From Nitrosomonas sp. (GTDB taxonomy: Bacteria > Pseudomonadota > Gammaproteobacteria > Burkholderiales > Nitrosomonadaceae), in NCBI GenBank assembly GCA_021774155.1, contig JAJFJH010000228.1:1-37242 (forward strand): 37,242 nucleotides of DNA, written 5' to 3'. The position numbers and the translations under genes are program-made. A model generated the notes under the pieces. The model had not been told where the DNA came from, ran no database searches, and saw only the letters and a program-made list of their open reading frames with translations. Positions 18,483-32,773 of this stretch are shown piece after piece; positions within the stretch are counted from its first letter, which is position 1; each line of letters opens with the position of its first letter.

Positions 18483-20054
18483 CTAAAAATCCATTCTTAA
18501 AGAGGCGGTAATAGAGTTCGCGCTTAAATTTCCAAACTGACTTGATCCGCCTTGCCGCTGTATATACCGATAACGCAATATTCCAGTTAGGTTGGGCTGG
18601 ATTTTATTTGTCAAACTTGCGTTATATATCATGTTGTTAGTTTTTGTGTTAGAGCTTGCAAATCTAAATCTTACAAAACTAGCGCCAAACGATGCGTTAG
18701 TGAGAGGACTAAGCTTGTAATTCCATCTAGCATTGACTCCTGTTTGCTTTATATTTCGAGTTAGCAGTGCATTATCTAACCCAAATAACTCGACGTTATC
18801 TTCTATAGAAGAAAGTGACTTGCGAGATAAATTAAAAATTCTAAAGGACAGCGTGTTTCTAGCGCCATTTAAACTAACAGAAGCACTGAATCGTTTCTGT
18901 AGAAAAAGTCCATTGTTTACGCTATTCAGTGCACCTAGTGTATCAAGACCTCCAATGCCACCCGTGCCTCCACCAAAGCCACCAAAGCCACCAAAGCCAC
19001 CAAAGTTGCCAAAGCCCCCGGCTTGACCAGCTTGCTGATTAAATGTAGTAACCTCTTCGATATATCTCGCAGCCCACGTGGTTAAGCGCGTACGATGGTT
19101 AGCCTCAGCTCTGTAAGTGTCACCGAAGAATCTTTTTCCAGCAGCAAGATTGATATCGGTTCTTTGTGTTGGTGCCCAAAAGAAACCAATAGTCCAGGAC
19201 GGCGCCGAGATGTCACGTCTTACAGCTGAACCGAATCTGTTGTTTTCATACCCACCTGTTGCGGTTAAAGCGAATTGCGACGTTAGGTTATAACGAAGAT
19301 TTGCAATTGATTGTTCAGTCTTAATTTCTCTATCGGTGCGTGTAAAATGGATAATATTTTTATTATAGTTTAAACCCCACTGTAGTGTTCTGAATGCGCT
19401 ACCACTATTTAGACTAAACTGAAAACTATCTCGCTGGCTATTTCTAAGTCCATTTCGTAAGTTTGACTCAACGATTCCACGTGTATAACGCAACTCAGTC
19501 GAGGCAAGTTGTTTGAAATGATAGCGTAAATAGGGACTGAGATTATAAGTCCTTATATCAATTCTATTTCCTGTGATACTTGTGTTGTCAACTGCTTGTG
19601 GACCAGTCAAAGATGCGTTTTGCTGCATTCTTCTTGCCATACCATCAATAAAGAAGAAGTCTTTAATTATCTCAGTCGTTGCAGTAGCATTTAGTTGATG
19701 TCTAATTCTGTTAAAATTGCTGTTTTCAGCAAAAATGAGATTGTTCATCGTGTAATTGGTGCTTAAATTAAATCTTCTTCCAACACCTGTAAATAATATT
19801 CCAGGATTGATTTGTGTTATAAAATCGCCTCCTTGCTGGTTACCCGTACCTCCAAACCCACCAGCCCCTAATCCAGCAGCACCTAATCGAACATTGTCAG
19901 TATAAGTTTCACTAACAGTTAATCGTGGTTTGAATTCCCATTCAGCCGCAAAAATATTAGGAGAGGATGCGGAAGCCCCAAGTATTATTAACAGCGCACA
20001 ACATATTTTGGGTAATACATCATCATGGATAGTATTATGCCCACGACATTTCAT
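18483..20054 (-). CDS. XrtA-cluster outer-membrane beta-barrel protein (TIGR03016-like)
   Basis: 523 aa with signal-like N-terminus, alternating beta-strand composition and C-terminal SASLRMDF (aromatic terminal residue). Start codon overlaps the kinase stop (ATGA). Confidence 0.85.
   Translation of the reverse strand: MKCRGHNTIHDDVLPKICCALLIILGASASSPNIFAAEWEFKPRLTVSETYTDNVRLGAAGLGAGGFGGTGNQQGGDFITQINPGILFTGVGRRFNLSTNYTMNNLIFAENSNFNRIRHQLNATATTEIIKDFFFIDGMARRMQQNASLTGPQAVDNTSITGNRIDIRTYNLSPYLRYHFKQLASTELRYTRGIVESNLRNGLRNSQRDSFQFSLNSGSAFRTLQWGLNYNKNIIHFTRTDREIKTEQSIANLRYNLTSQFALTATGGYENNRFGSAVRRDISAPSWTIGFFWAPTQRTDINLAAGKRFFGDTYRAEANHRTRLTTWAARYIEEVTTFNQQAGQAGGFGNFGGFGGFGGFGGGTGGIGGLDTLGALNSVNNGLFLQKRFSASVSLNGARNTLSFRIFNLSRKSLSSIEDNVELFGLDNALLTRNIKQTGVNARWNYKLSPLTNASFGASFVRFRFASSNTKTNNMIYNASLTNKIQPNLTGILRYRYIQRQGGSSQFGNLSANSITASLRMDF
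18969..19020 (-). repeat. short in-frame tandem repeat (CCACCAAAG on +) encoding GGF repeats in the beta-barrel protein
   Basis: CCACCAAAG-type 9-mer repeated about four times with one variant; protein GGFGNFGGFGGFGGFGGG. Confidence 0.8.
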
Positions 20055-20983
20055 GAATAATTATACCCATAGCCATAACCATAATTTTCCCTTCCAGAAA
20101 AAGCTCTAGCTTTGTTATAAATTAAGTTGATTGAAGTGCAAGACTCAATTTGCTTAAGTGCTTCTTTAACGGCTTGCTGAGATGTTTGTTCAGCTTCAAC
20201 TACTAGGACAATTTGACCCATTCGTGCAGCTAAAACTCGCGCTTCACTGGTTTGTAATAGTGGTGGAGAATCAAAAATTACAACTCGGTCATGATAGCGC
20301 TGTGATAATTCATCCAACAATAGTCCCATGCGGTGACCTGCAAGTAATTCGGTGGCATGTGCGTGTCTTTCTTCACCTGCGGAAACTAGCGTCAATTTGT
20401 CAACACCTGTTTGTAGCATGACATCTGATATATCAAGCTCTTTATTAAGAAGAATATCAAGCAGGCCTTTTTTTGGTTCAAAGCCCAGAATTCTGGGTAT
20501 TGATGGTCGAGCGACATCTGCATCAATTAATAAAACTCTATGATCCAATTCAGAGGCAATACTCATTGCTAAGTTTACTGAACAAAAACTTTTTCCTTCG
20601 CCAGCCAAAGAGCTGGCTACCATAATTAGGTTGCCATTCTTTATAGTTTTAGGATCTGCAAATGCTTTTGTTAATAATGGACGTTTAATTACCCTGAATT
20701 GCTCAGCTACCTGAGTTTTTCCTTGATCGGGCGTTACAATACCCAATTTATTTAATTTGTCGAGATCAATGAAAATTTGATTGACTTGATTCGTTTCAGT
20801 AGCAGGTGGTGACAGTGTCTGGTCGATAGTGGTAATTTTAGCTGGCATATCGCCGTGAGAAAGTGGAGCTTTACTTTCTTTGCTAGGAACAATCTCATTA
20901 GCAGAGGATTGTTTTGTACTAGCATTAGCACTCTTTCTAAGTTTATTAGCAGCCTTTTCAATGATACTCAAGCTTTTCTCCAA
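20051..20983 (-). CDS. cytoplasmic BY-type tyrosine autokinase, XrtA-associated (TIGR03018-like)
   Basis: 310 aa; SSLAGEGKSFCSVNLA (Walker A), RVLLIDADVARPSIP (Walker A'), VVIFDSPPLL; Tyr-rich C-terminus NYGYGYGYNYS. Confidence 0.92.
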   Translation of the reverse strand: MEKSLSIIEKAANKLRKSANASTKQSSANEIVPSKESKAPLSHGDMPAKITTIDQTLSPPATETNQVNQIFIDLDKLNKLGIVTPDQGKTQVAEQFRVIKRPLLTKAFADPKTIKNGNLIMVASSLAGEGKSFCSVNLAMSIASELDHRVLLIDADVARPSIPRILGFEPKKGLLDILLNKELDISDVMLQTGVDKLTLVSAGEERHAHATELLAGHRMGLLLDELSQRYHDRVVIFDSPPLLQTSEARVLAARMGQIVLVVEAEQTSQQAVKEALKQIESCTSINLIYNKARAFSGRENYGYGYGYNYS

Positions 20984-21068
20984 TTATTAAGCCACATTAA
21001 CGAAGTTTTATTGATAACGCCATTTTATTTCAAATTGAAATTAGAATGGCAAGCTAGACAATGCAGAA

Positions 21069-22607
21069 TCAAATTTTATCAATAAATATCATTAAAAAAG
21101 TATAGATGCCTGCAAGGCATAGCAACGAAAAACCAAAAGCATAGAGACGTCTTCTTTGTTTAATTTGTTCATGGTCGGTCCAAATCATGGGAACTGTGCC
21201 TAACACAGTCAATTCAGAAACTTCACGTAAATTACTTTGACTATAAAAAGCAGGGCGAATTTGGCTTATAATAAATGCCGAAACGATACCAATACCTAAG
21301 GCTGCTAGAAAGACTAAACTAAAAAATATTGGACGATTTGGGCCGTCAGGCTTGTCTGGTACTGTTGGTGGATCGATAATTCTAAACGAAAGCAAACCTG
21401 ATGCTGAAGTCAACTCGCCAGACATTTGAGCGGAGATGCGGCGTCCAAGCAACTGTTCATAATTAGCTTTATTGACGTTGTAATCTCTGTTTAGTTGAGT
21501 AAACTCAGATTCTACTTTAGGTATTGCAACACTTAAGGCTTTTAAGTGTTCATAACGTCCAGTATATTCTTCGACCCTTGCTTGCATTGATGCAACAATA
21601 GCTTCTGACTCTGCCAGCGCGACGTTAAGCTGTTGAAGCATGGGGCTGTAATTTTTCCCAGGGTCGCCAGTGGGGTGTATAGATTTTGCCTCTGTTTTTT
21701 TGCGCACTTCCAGTTGCTCGATAAGGCGCATAGTTGCAATAATGTCAGGGTGATGATCAGTGAAGTTAAGTCTCAATGTATCGAGGTCTTCTTTTAATGA
21801 TCGTATGCGTGAGTCAATTTCTAAATCGACAATGACTTCAGCTTCGGTATTAAATGGTTCAAGAATAAAAACAGGTTCATCGCCTGTAATTTGTTTTCTA
21901 ATGGCATTTCGTGCTTGCTCTGCTTCTCTTAATGCGAGTTCGGCCTGTCTTAAGCGCTCACCCGCTTCAATTAATTGTGAATAATAATCGCCGCCTTGTT
22001 GTCCAGGCAACAATCCAAGATTCTCTTGCTTAAAGGCTGTAAGAGCATTTTCTGCTGCGATTAATTTGGCTTCATATGCGGCAATTTGCTGGTCAATGAA
22101 ACGAAGTGCAGATGAAGAGTCTTCTCTTTTTCCATCCAAACCTTCTTCGACAAAAATAGTTAATAGTGATTGAACAATATCTTTTGCGAGCAGTGGATCT
22201 TCATTATTAATTGAGATGGTGAAAATATTGTCTCCACCCGCTGCAGTTAATCGGATATCTGACATTAGATCAGTAACTAACCTTTCTCTTTCGGTTTCAT
22301 TGCTAATTGTAATATCAAGATCAACCATACGTATGATACGCTCAATATTTGGGCGATTAATCAGAGTCCGGCTCATAATGGAAACTTGTTGCTGCGCATT
22401 TGGTGAGACCGTCATGCCTTGCATTAATGGTCGTAAAATGCTTTGTGTATCAACATAAATACGTGCCGACGCTTGATAATTATCGGGTAAATTATAGACA
22501 ACAATCCATCCTGCTATAGCAATGATCCAAGCAAGTGTCATTGCTAACCAACGATACCTCCAAGTACCTTTAATATATACATACAGTTGAGCGATTAACT
22601 CATCCAT
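21069..22607 (-). CDS. polysaccharide chain-length determinant (Wzz/PCP), XrtA-associated (TIGR03007-like)
   Basis: 512 aa; terminal TM helices flanking a coiled-coil region, YQASARIYVDTQSILRPLM, FRIIDPPTVPDKPDGPNRP before the second TM. Confidence 0.92.
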   Translation of the reverse strand: MDELIAQLYVYIKGTWRYRWLAMTLAWIIAIAGWIVVYNLPDNYQASARIYVDTQSILRPLMQGMTVSPNAQQQVSIMSRTLINRPNIERIIRMVDLDITISNETERERLVTDLMSDIRLTAAGGDNIFTISINNEDPLLAKDIVQSLLTIFVEEGLDGKREDSSSALRFIDQQIAAYEAKLIAAENALTAFKQENLGLLPGQQGGDYYSQLIEAGERLRQAELALREAEQARNAIRKQITGDEPVFILEPFNTEAEVIVDLEIDSRIRSLKEDLDTLRLNFTDHHPDIIATMRLIEQLEVRKKTEAKSIHPTGDPGKNYSPMLQQLNVALAESEAIVASMQARVEEYTGRYEHLKALSVAIPKVESEFTQLNRDYNVNKANYEQLLGRRISAQMSGELTSASGLLSFRIIDPPTVPDKPDGPNRPIFFSLVFLAALGIGIVSAFIISQIRPAFYSQSNLREVSELTVLGTVPMIWTDHEQIKQRRRLYAFGFSLLCLAGIYTFLMIFIDKI

Positions 22608-22666
22608 GTTTTAGATGCTCCTTTGGAGGATGAAATGAGTTTTCTCGGAACAAGAAAAAATCATCA

Positions 22667-23296
22667 TTAGAAAAAGCTCTCAGGTATCACAAGAACATCA
22701 CCTTGCACCATAGGCACATTGGCTGAAATATCGCCGTCTCTAATTAAGTCATCTAAACGCACTCTAAATTGCTGTTTCTCGCCGTTAATATTCCTTATAA
22801 TTCTAGCCCGATTACCTGCAGCAAAATCTGTTATGCCACCAACAGCAATTAAAACGTCCATTAATGACATTTCTTCTCGGTAAGCCAATGCTTGAGGTTG
22901 CGTAGCTTCACCAATAACCCGAATTTGTTCACTATAGGGACCAATAAATTCCGTCACAATAACGGTTACAACAGGTTGTTGAATATATTTGGATAAGGTT
23001 TCTTCAATATCGCGAGCTAGTATTGTTGCAGTTTTACCACTCGCTGGTAAATCTTCAACCAAAGGGGTAGTAATTTTTCCGTCTGGACGAACAGGAACCG
23101 ACATTGAGATTTCAGGGTTACGCCAAACAATTATGTTGACGTTATCACCTGGACCGATAAGATAATCATGTGGGGCTGCTAATTCATCAGTATCTGAAAG
23201 TAGTGGATAAGTGGTGCAGCCACTCAGCGCAAAAACTGATAATAAAAAGATTATGTAGACTGACCGTCTTACAACACAAATATGCAGAGCATTCAC
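22667..23296 (-). CDS. polysaccharide export lipoprotein (Wza-like), XrtA-associated (TIGR03027-like)
   Basis: 209 aa; lipobox FALSGC, DYLIGPGDNVNIIVWRNPEISMSVPVRPDGKITTPL, VMDVLIAVGGITDFA-like SLBB region. Confidence 0.92.
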   Translation of the reverse strand: MNALHICVVRRSVYIIFLLSVFALSGCTTYPLLSDTDELAAPHDYLIGPGDNVNIIVWRNPEISMSVPVRPDGKITTPLVEDLPASGKTATILARDIEETLSKYIQQPVVTVIVTEFIGPYSEQIRVIGEATQPQALAYREEMSLMDVLIAVGGITDFAAGNRARIIRNINGEKQQFRVRLDDLIRDGDISANVPMVQGDVLVIPESFF

Positions 23297-23910
23297 TTGG
23301 ATTTCCTTTTCATAGTAATATAGTGTGTAATTAGGAGGATATAGTATAAGTGTAATTAGTGATCATATACTATGTGCTAGGTGTTCATTTGTGAGAAATA
23401 CCATAGTAGTTCCCCGTATTTAATGGAGCTAGTGCTAGTATTATCAGGCGTAAAATAACATTTTATATGGGGTAGTAATGTTAATTTCATATTGATCATA
23501 TACTTATTTGTGAAAATATCAATTAGACTAAAGTACAGCCATAGTCCCTTAATAAATCTCCACAGTAACAGATTCAGAAATTATTAAGTATTGTGGCTTT
23601 GAGGAAATAAAAAAATATTTATGGAAGCCGGATGTTTAAGCTAATTACAGTTTTCACCTAATAGCTGGAATAGTAAAGTGCGCCTAAGTCTGCTATACGT
23701 ATTGAGTCGATATTATTTTACCAGAACGAATGCTTTTTCACGAAACAAGCAAAGATAAATTTCAGAAGAAATGGCCCATTAGGTTGCATTGTATCGCTTA
23801 AATATAATTTTAAAATTTCTAAGTTAAATGCACAAGAAATATTAATAGCTACCTTAAAATTAAAAAGCGTCTTAATGGGTAATTTAGTTTAGGAAAATAA
23901 AATAAAAAAA
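23297..23910. promoter_or_regulatory. 614-bp AT-rich divergent intergenic region, presumably holding promoters for the XrtA cluster and the M32 peptidase
   Basis: No long ORF. Divergent genes on either side; contains a 12-bp direct repeat and an 8-bp inverted repeat near the XrtA-cluster side. Confidence 0.5.
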
Positions 23911-25422
23911 ATGACAATAAATAAAAGTTATCAAAATCTAGTTAGCAAATTAGAAGAGATTTCGTATCTTAATGGCGTGATGTGTACTTTGGGTTGGGAT
24001 CAAGAGGTTGTTATGCCATCAGGTGCTTCTGAAGCGCGTGCGCAACAGATTTCTGCGCTTGCGGGCGTGATTCATGAGCGAATGACTGATACTCAACTTG
24101 GTGAATGTTTGTTTGCGCTGCAAGAAGAGGATGATAGTGCTTTCAATGCATCGCAGCGTTGTAATATTAATGAGGCGCAACGTGATTTTGATTTGGAAAC
24201 AAAGATACCTAAGCAATTAGTAATGGATATGGCGGCGCTAGGATCGCGATCGCACATCAGTTGGGTCAAGGCTCGCGAAGATAATAAGTTTTCTGACTTT
24301 GCGCCTGTGTTAAAGCAGTTTCTTGAATTGAAGAAAAATTGGGCACAATATGCTTTTCCTGACTTAAGCCCTTACGATGCAAATATCGATAATTTCGAGC
24401 GTGGAACGACAATGGCAGAAATCACCCCGGTATTTGATTATATGAAGACGGAATTAATTCCGTTTATTCAATCAATTAAAGAAAGTACGTATCATCCGGA
24501 TGTTTCTTTTTTAAAGGGAAAGTTTCCTGTTACTAAGCAAGAATCGTTAGGGCGCAGGATCAGCCAAGACATTGGTTTTGATTTTGATCGAGGCCGTATG
24601 GACGTATCGGTTCATCCATTTTGTGGTGGTAGTCATCCAACCGATGTTCGTATTACAACGCGTTATAAGGAAGATAATTTTATAGAGTCGTTGTATGCAC
24701 TAATTCATGAAACAGGGCATGGACTGTATGAGCAAGGGCGTATGTTAGAAGGGCGTGATTTACCAGTGTCTCAATCACTGACAATGGGGATACATGAATC
24801 GCAATCACTATTTTGGGAACGGATGATCGCGCAGAGTAAGTTTTTCTGCTCGCATTATTTTGAAACTATAAGCGCCTCATTTCCGGACAATCTGAGAGGA
24901 CAAAGTGATGAGTTGTTTTATCAAGCGATTAATACTTGTCAACCTGGTTTTATCCGAGTGGAAGCGGATGAGCTAACCTACCCATTGCATGTTATTTTGC
25001 GTTATGAGATTGAGAAAGGTTTATTTGATGGCTCAATGGTAGTTAATGACTTGCCTGAGATATGGAATGAGATGATGATGAAGTATCTGGGTGTCAAGCC
25101 ACCAACAGATACTTTGGGTGTGTTGCAAGACTCTCATTGGAGTGGCGGTGCTTTCGGCTATTTTCCATCCTACACCTTAGGTGCAATTTACGCTTGCCAG
25201 TTTTATGGAACTATGATTAGCGACCTGCCAGATACTGAAAATAATATAGAGAAGGGAAACTTCGCTCCAATTAAAAGTTGGTTAAATGAGAAAATTCATA
25301 GCCAAGGTAGACTTTATACGCCGCAACAATTACTGCAAAGAGTAACAGGTGAAGCACTCAATCCTAATTATTTCATTGAGTATTTGAAGAATAAATATCG
25401 CGCGGTTTATCGGTTGAATTAG
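23911..25422 (+). CDS. M32 family metallocarboxypeptidase
   Basis: 503 aa; zinc motif ALIHETGHGLYEQG, DVRITTRY, GIHESQSLFWERM. Confidence 0.95.
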   Translation: MTINKSYQNLVSKLEEISYLNGVMCTLGWDQEVVMPSGASEARAQQISALAGVIHERMTDTQLGECLFALQEEDDSAFNASQRCNINEAQRDFDLETKIPKQLVMDMAALGSRSHISWVKAREDNKFSDFAPVLKQFLELKKNWAQYAFPDLSPYDANIDNFERGTTMAEITPVFDYMKTELIPFIQSIKESTYHPDVSFLKGKFPVTKQESLGRRISQDIGFDFDRGRMDVSVHPFCGGSHPTDVRITTRYKEDNFIESLYALIHETGHGLYEQGRMLEGRDLPVSQSLTMGIHESQSLFWERMIAQSKFFCSHYFETISASFPDNLRGQSDELFYQAINTCQPGFIRVEADELTYPLHVILRYEIEKGLFDGSMVVNDLPEIWNEMMMKYLGVKPPTDTLGVLQDSHWSGGAFGYFPSYTLGAIYACQFYGTMISDLPDTENNIEKGNFAPIKSWLNEKIHSQGRLYTPQQLLQRVTGEALNPNYFIEYLKNKYRAVYRLN

Positions 25423-25453
25423 GGGTGGGAGCTAAACAAGCTGAGCTAACAAT

Positions 25454-25773
25454 TTATCTTAATAGTTTGTTCAGTTCGTTAACCTCAATAAGGTTATCTT
25501 GGTTATTGGTTAAAACTTGAAAAAACATTTCATCTTGTTTAACCATTCCTAGTTCACTACGGGCTCTCTCTTCAATCGCTTCAAAGCCCTGTTTCAAATC
25601 GTTAACTTCGGCTTCAAGTACCGTGTTGCGACTCTGAAGGCCGCGGTTAGCTTGGCGCTCTGTTTTGACTTGCTTTTCTAGGTCCCATACAGTTATCCAG
25701 TTGCCTTTGCCATACCACAATTGGTATTGCAATACAGCAATTAAGGAAACAAGTAAGAGAGTTAGTAGTTTCA

Positions 25774-25774
<1 letters not shown>
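25454..25774 (-). CDS. ftsB: cell division protein FtsB
   Basis: 106 aa; N-terminal TM, WYGKGNWITVWDLEKQV then coiled coil and EERARSELGMVKQDEMFFQVL; next to eno. Confidence 0.93.
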
Positions 25775-27081
<1,307 letters not shown>

Positions 27082-27214
27082 TTAGATTGTTTATTTTAAT
27101 TGATATTATCTACTAAAAAGCCATATTATAAATAAGTAAATAATTGTGTTTTACCGCGCTAAATTAGGGTTCTAATTTATGCCAATAAAAGTGGTTACAA
27201 TAAGTAATAAATTC

Positions 27215-28900
<1,686 letters not shown>

Positions 28901-28984
28901 TTAGCGTAATTTAGAAGGTGAGGTGAAACAAATCTGGTGATTTTTTTGCAGCATTTGATCGGGTGAGGTGATCCAATAATTAAA

Positions 28985-29869
28985 TTAGCCAATTTCAACA
29001 AGTAATTTATTTATCATCTGTTCGGCCTGATGACGATAACAGCCACCAAACAGATTAAGATGATTTAGTATATGATAAAGGTTGTAAAGTATCTTCCGGG
29101 TATTATAACCGGAATCAAGGGGATAATCATCCCGATATGCGGCATAAAATGCAGTTGGGAACATTCCAAAAAGCTCGGTCATCGCGATATCAGCTTCACG
29201 GTCACCATAATATACAGCTGGATCATAAATGATTGGTTGTCCCTCAACGTCGAAACTGATATTTCCATTCCACAAGTCGCCGTGTAATAACGAGGCTGCA
29301 GGTGATGTACTATTAAAAAAAATATTCAGTTCAGACATTAACCGTTCGCCCAGCATTTGTATCTTTCCCGTATAACCATTATTTTTAGCTAACTTTAACT
29401 GATAACCAAGGCGATGATCGCGCCAAAATTGAACCCAATTAGATGTGTAGGTGTTGATTTGTGGTGTATTGCCTATGGTGTTGTCACGTACCCAACCGAA
29501 GTGTTCAGAGTGTATTCGATGCATGGCAGCAAGACCAGAACCTAAAGCAGAGGCATCGCCGCTGGATGTGTTATTTAAAATCAAATATTCTAAAACAAGC
29601 CAAGATTGATGGTTGTTTCCTCCCCAACAGATGGGCGAAGGAACACGCAATGTGTGTGAATGATAAATTTCGTTTAATCCCGCTGCTTCAGCCTCAAACA
29701 TGGGTAAGCAGCTTGCTGAATTTAATTTGACGAAATAGTGTTTATTATCATTAGAAACTTTGAATGCTTCATTTATGCAACCACCACCGATAACGGTGAC
29801 CTTTGTTGCCTGAAATGGCGTATTAACAGTGGTGGAAATTTGTGCTGAAATATCAGGCCAGGGTGCCAT
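28985..29869 (-). CDS. fructosamine/ketosamine-3-kinase family protein
   Basis: 294 aa; GGCINEAFKV, LLHGDLWNGNISFDVEGQPIIYDPAVYYGDREADIAMTELFG. Confidence 0.92.
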   Translation of the reverse strand: MAPWPDISAQISTTVNTPFQATKVTVIGGGCINEAFKVSNDNKHYFVKLNSASCLPMFEAEAAGLNEIYHSHTLRVPSPICWGGNNHQSWLVLEYLILNNTSSGDASALGSGLAAMHRIHSEHFGWVRDNTIGNTPQINTYTSNWVQFWRDHRLGYQLKLAKNNGYTGKIQMLGERLMSELNIFFNSTSPAASLLHGDLWNGNISFDVEGQPIIYDPAVYYGDREADIAMTELFGMFPTAFYAAYRDDYPLDSGYNTRKILYNLYHILNHLNLFGGCYRHQAEQMINKLLVEIG

Positions 29870-29892
29870 GGTTGTTTTGAAATGAGCGCGAT

Positions 29893-31293
29893 TTAAGCGA
29901 GTAAGTTTCTGGCGCGCTCAATGGCTGCCTTCACCTGTGCCGGTGATGTTCCGCCAATATGATTGCGACTCATCATGGAGCCTTCAAGAGTCAACACTGA
30001 AAAAATGTCGTCTTCAATAAGTTTCGAGAACGTTTGTAAGTCGGATAGTTTAAGATCGCTTAAATCACAGCTTTTTTTCTCAGCAAACTGTACCGCTTTT
30101 GCAACTACTTCATGTGAGTCGCGAAACGGTAGTCCTTTTTTGGTTAGATAATCGGCTAGGTCAGTTGCTGTCGCAAAACCTTTCATGGTTGCACTACGCA
30201 TGGTATCAATGTTGACGCGCACACCTGACATCATGTCGGTGTAGATGATTAAGGTGTCGATCAGTGTATCTACCGTGTCAAATAGCGGCTCTTTATCTTC
30301 CTGGTTGTCTTTGTTATAAGCTAGTGGTTGTGCTTTCATCAAAGTGAGTAATGCAATCAAGTGGCCGTTGATGCGACCAGTTTTTCCTCTGACTAGTTCG
30401 GGGACATCTGGGTTCTTCTTTTGAGGCATGATAGAGGAACCTGTGCAGAAACGATCAGCGAGTTCGATAAAGCTAAATGACGGGTTCATCCAGAGAATTA
30501 ATTCCTCTGAGAAACGGGATAAATGCGTCATGATTAATGATGCGCCCGCGCAGAATTCAATGGCAAAGTCACGATCAGAAACGGCATCAAGCGAATTTTC
30601 GCAAACACCATCAAAGCCCAGTTTTTGCGCCACCAACTCACGATCAATTGGATAACTGGTTCCCGCTAATGCGGCTGCACCCAGCGGCAGTTTGTTAACA
30701 CGTTTTCTACAATCGGCAAGCCGTTCAGCATCACGTTTAAGCATTTCAAAATAAGCCATGAGATGATGGCCGAATGAAACGGGTTGTGCCACTTGTAGGT
30801 GTGTAAACCCTGGCATGACTGTGTCAGTATGCTTTTCAGCTAGATTGAGTAAAGCTGTTTGCATGGCGTTAATCAAAAGGATAATCTCATCAATTGATGC
30901 ACGTAAAAAAAGACGTATATCTGTGGCAACTTGGTCATTACGTGAGCGTGCTGTGTGGAGCCGTTTACCTGCGTCGCCCACGATAGCAATTAGCCGTTTT
31001 TCAATATTTAGGTGGACATCCTCTAACGTAATCGACCATTCAAAAGCACCGCCCTTAATCTCATTGTGAATTTCACTGAGGCCTTGTTCAATGACAGCCA
31101 GGTCTTCCGCACTAATAATTCCTTGTGCGGTGAGCATTTGTGCATGGGCACGTGATCCCTGAATATCGTACTCAGCCAACCTTTTATCAAAATTAACGGA
31201 TGCGGTATAACGTTGCACAAGCTGTGAAACCGGTTCATTGAAGCGGCCAGACCAGGCTTTATTTTTATCTTCCACTGATGTTTTTTTCTCCAT
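29893..31293 (-). CDS. argH: argininosuccinate lyase
   Basis: 466 aa; [47 protein letters not shown]. Confidence 0.98.
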   Translation of the reverse strand: MEKKTSVEDKNKAWSGRFNEPVSQLVQRYTASVNFDKRLAEYDIQGSRAHAQMLTAQGIISAEDLAVIEQGLSEIHNEIKGGAFEWSITLEDVHLNIEKRLIAIVGDAGKRLHTARSRNDQVATDIRLFLRASIDEIILLINAMQTALLNLAEKHTDTVMPGFTHLQVAQPVSFGHHLMAYFEMLKRDAERLADCRKRVNKLPLGAAALAGTSYPIDRELVAQKLGFDGVCENSLDAVSDRDFAIEFCAGASLIMTHLSRFSEELILWMNPSFSFIELADRFCTGSSIMPQKKNPDVPELVRGKTGRINGHLIALLTLMKAQPLAYNKDNQEDKEPLFDTVDTLIDTLIIYTDMMSGVRVNIDTMRSATMKGFATATDLADYLTKKGLPFRDSHEVVAKAVQFAEKKSCDLSDLKLSDLQTFSKLIEDDIFSVLTLEGSMMSRNHIGGTSPAQVKAAIERARNLLA

Positions 31294-31375
31294 TTGAAAT
31301 AAAATAATCCTGTGTCAGAATTAATTTGTAATGAATTGATAAGTATAAATCAAAACAGTGACAATCAGCGCCTCC

Positions 31376-32671
<1,296 letters not shown>

Positions 32672-32773
32672 TTACTGGAATGTATCATAGGCTTTTGTAC
32701 GTATTAAATCTTAACAAGTTTCCTTATATCTATCCAAAACTAAAAAAGCTTGTCTAAAATTTCAGGAGATAAA

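Noticed and set aside
18969-19020. Possible CRISPR-like or satellite array
   Set aside because: Units are 9 bp, contiguous, without spacers and in frame in a coding gene; this is a coding microsatellite.
18733-19026. 97-aa plus-strand ORF ending in a proline-rich KPPKPPKPP tail
   Set aside because: Antisense image of the GGF repeat in the beta-barrel gene; the proline repeats are produced by the tandem 9-mer, not by an independent gene.
23297-23910. Sigma-54 (-24/-12) promoter for the XrtA cluster
   Set aside because: I looked on the minus strand for TGGCAC-N5-TTGC-like spacing and found no convincing match by eye.
27161-27178. AAATTAG-GGTT-CTAATTT hairpin as the pyrG terminator
   Set aside because: The stem is AT-only apart from one G:C pair and has no U-tract, so it is too weak to call. 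It is only mentioned in the pyrG-eno finding.
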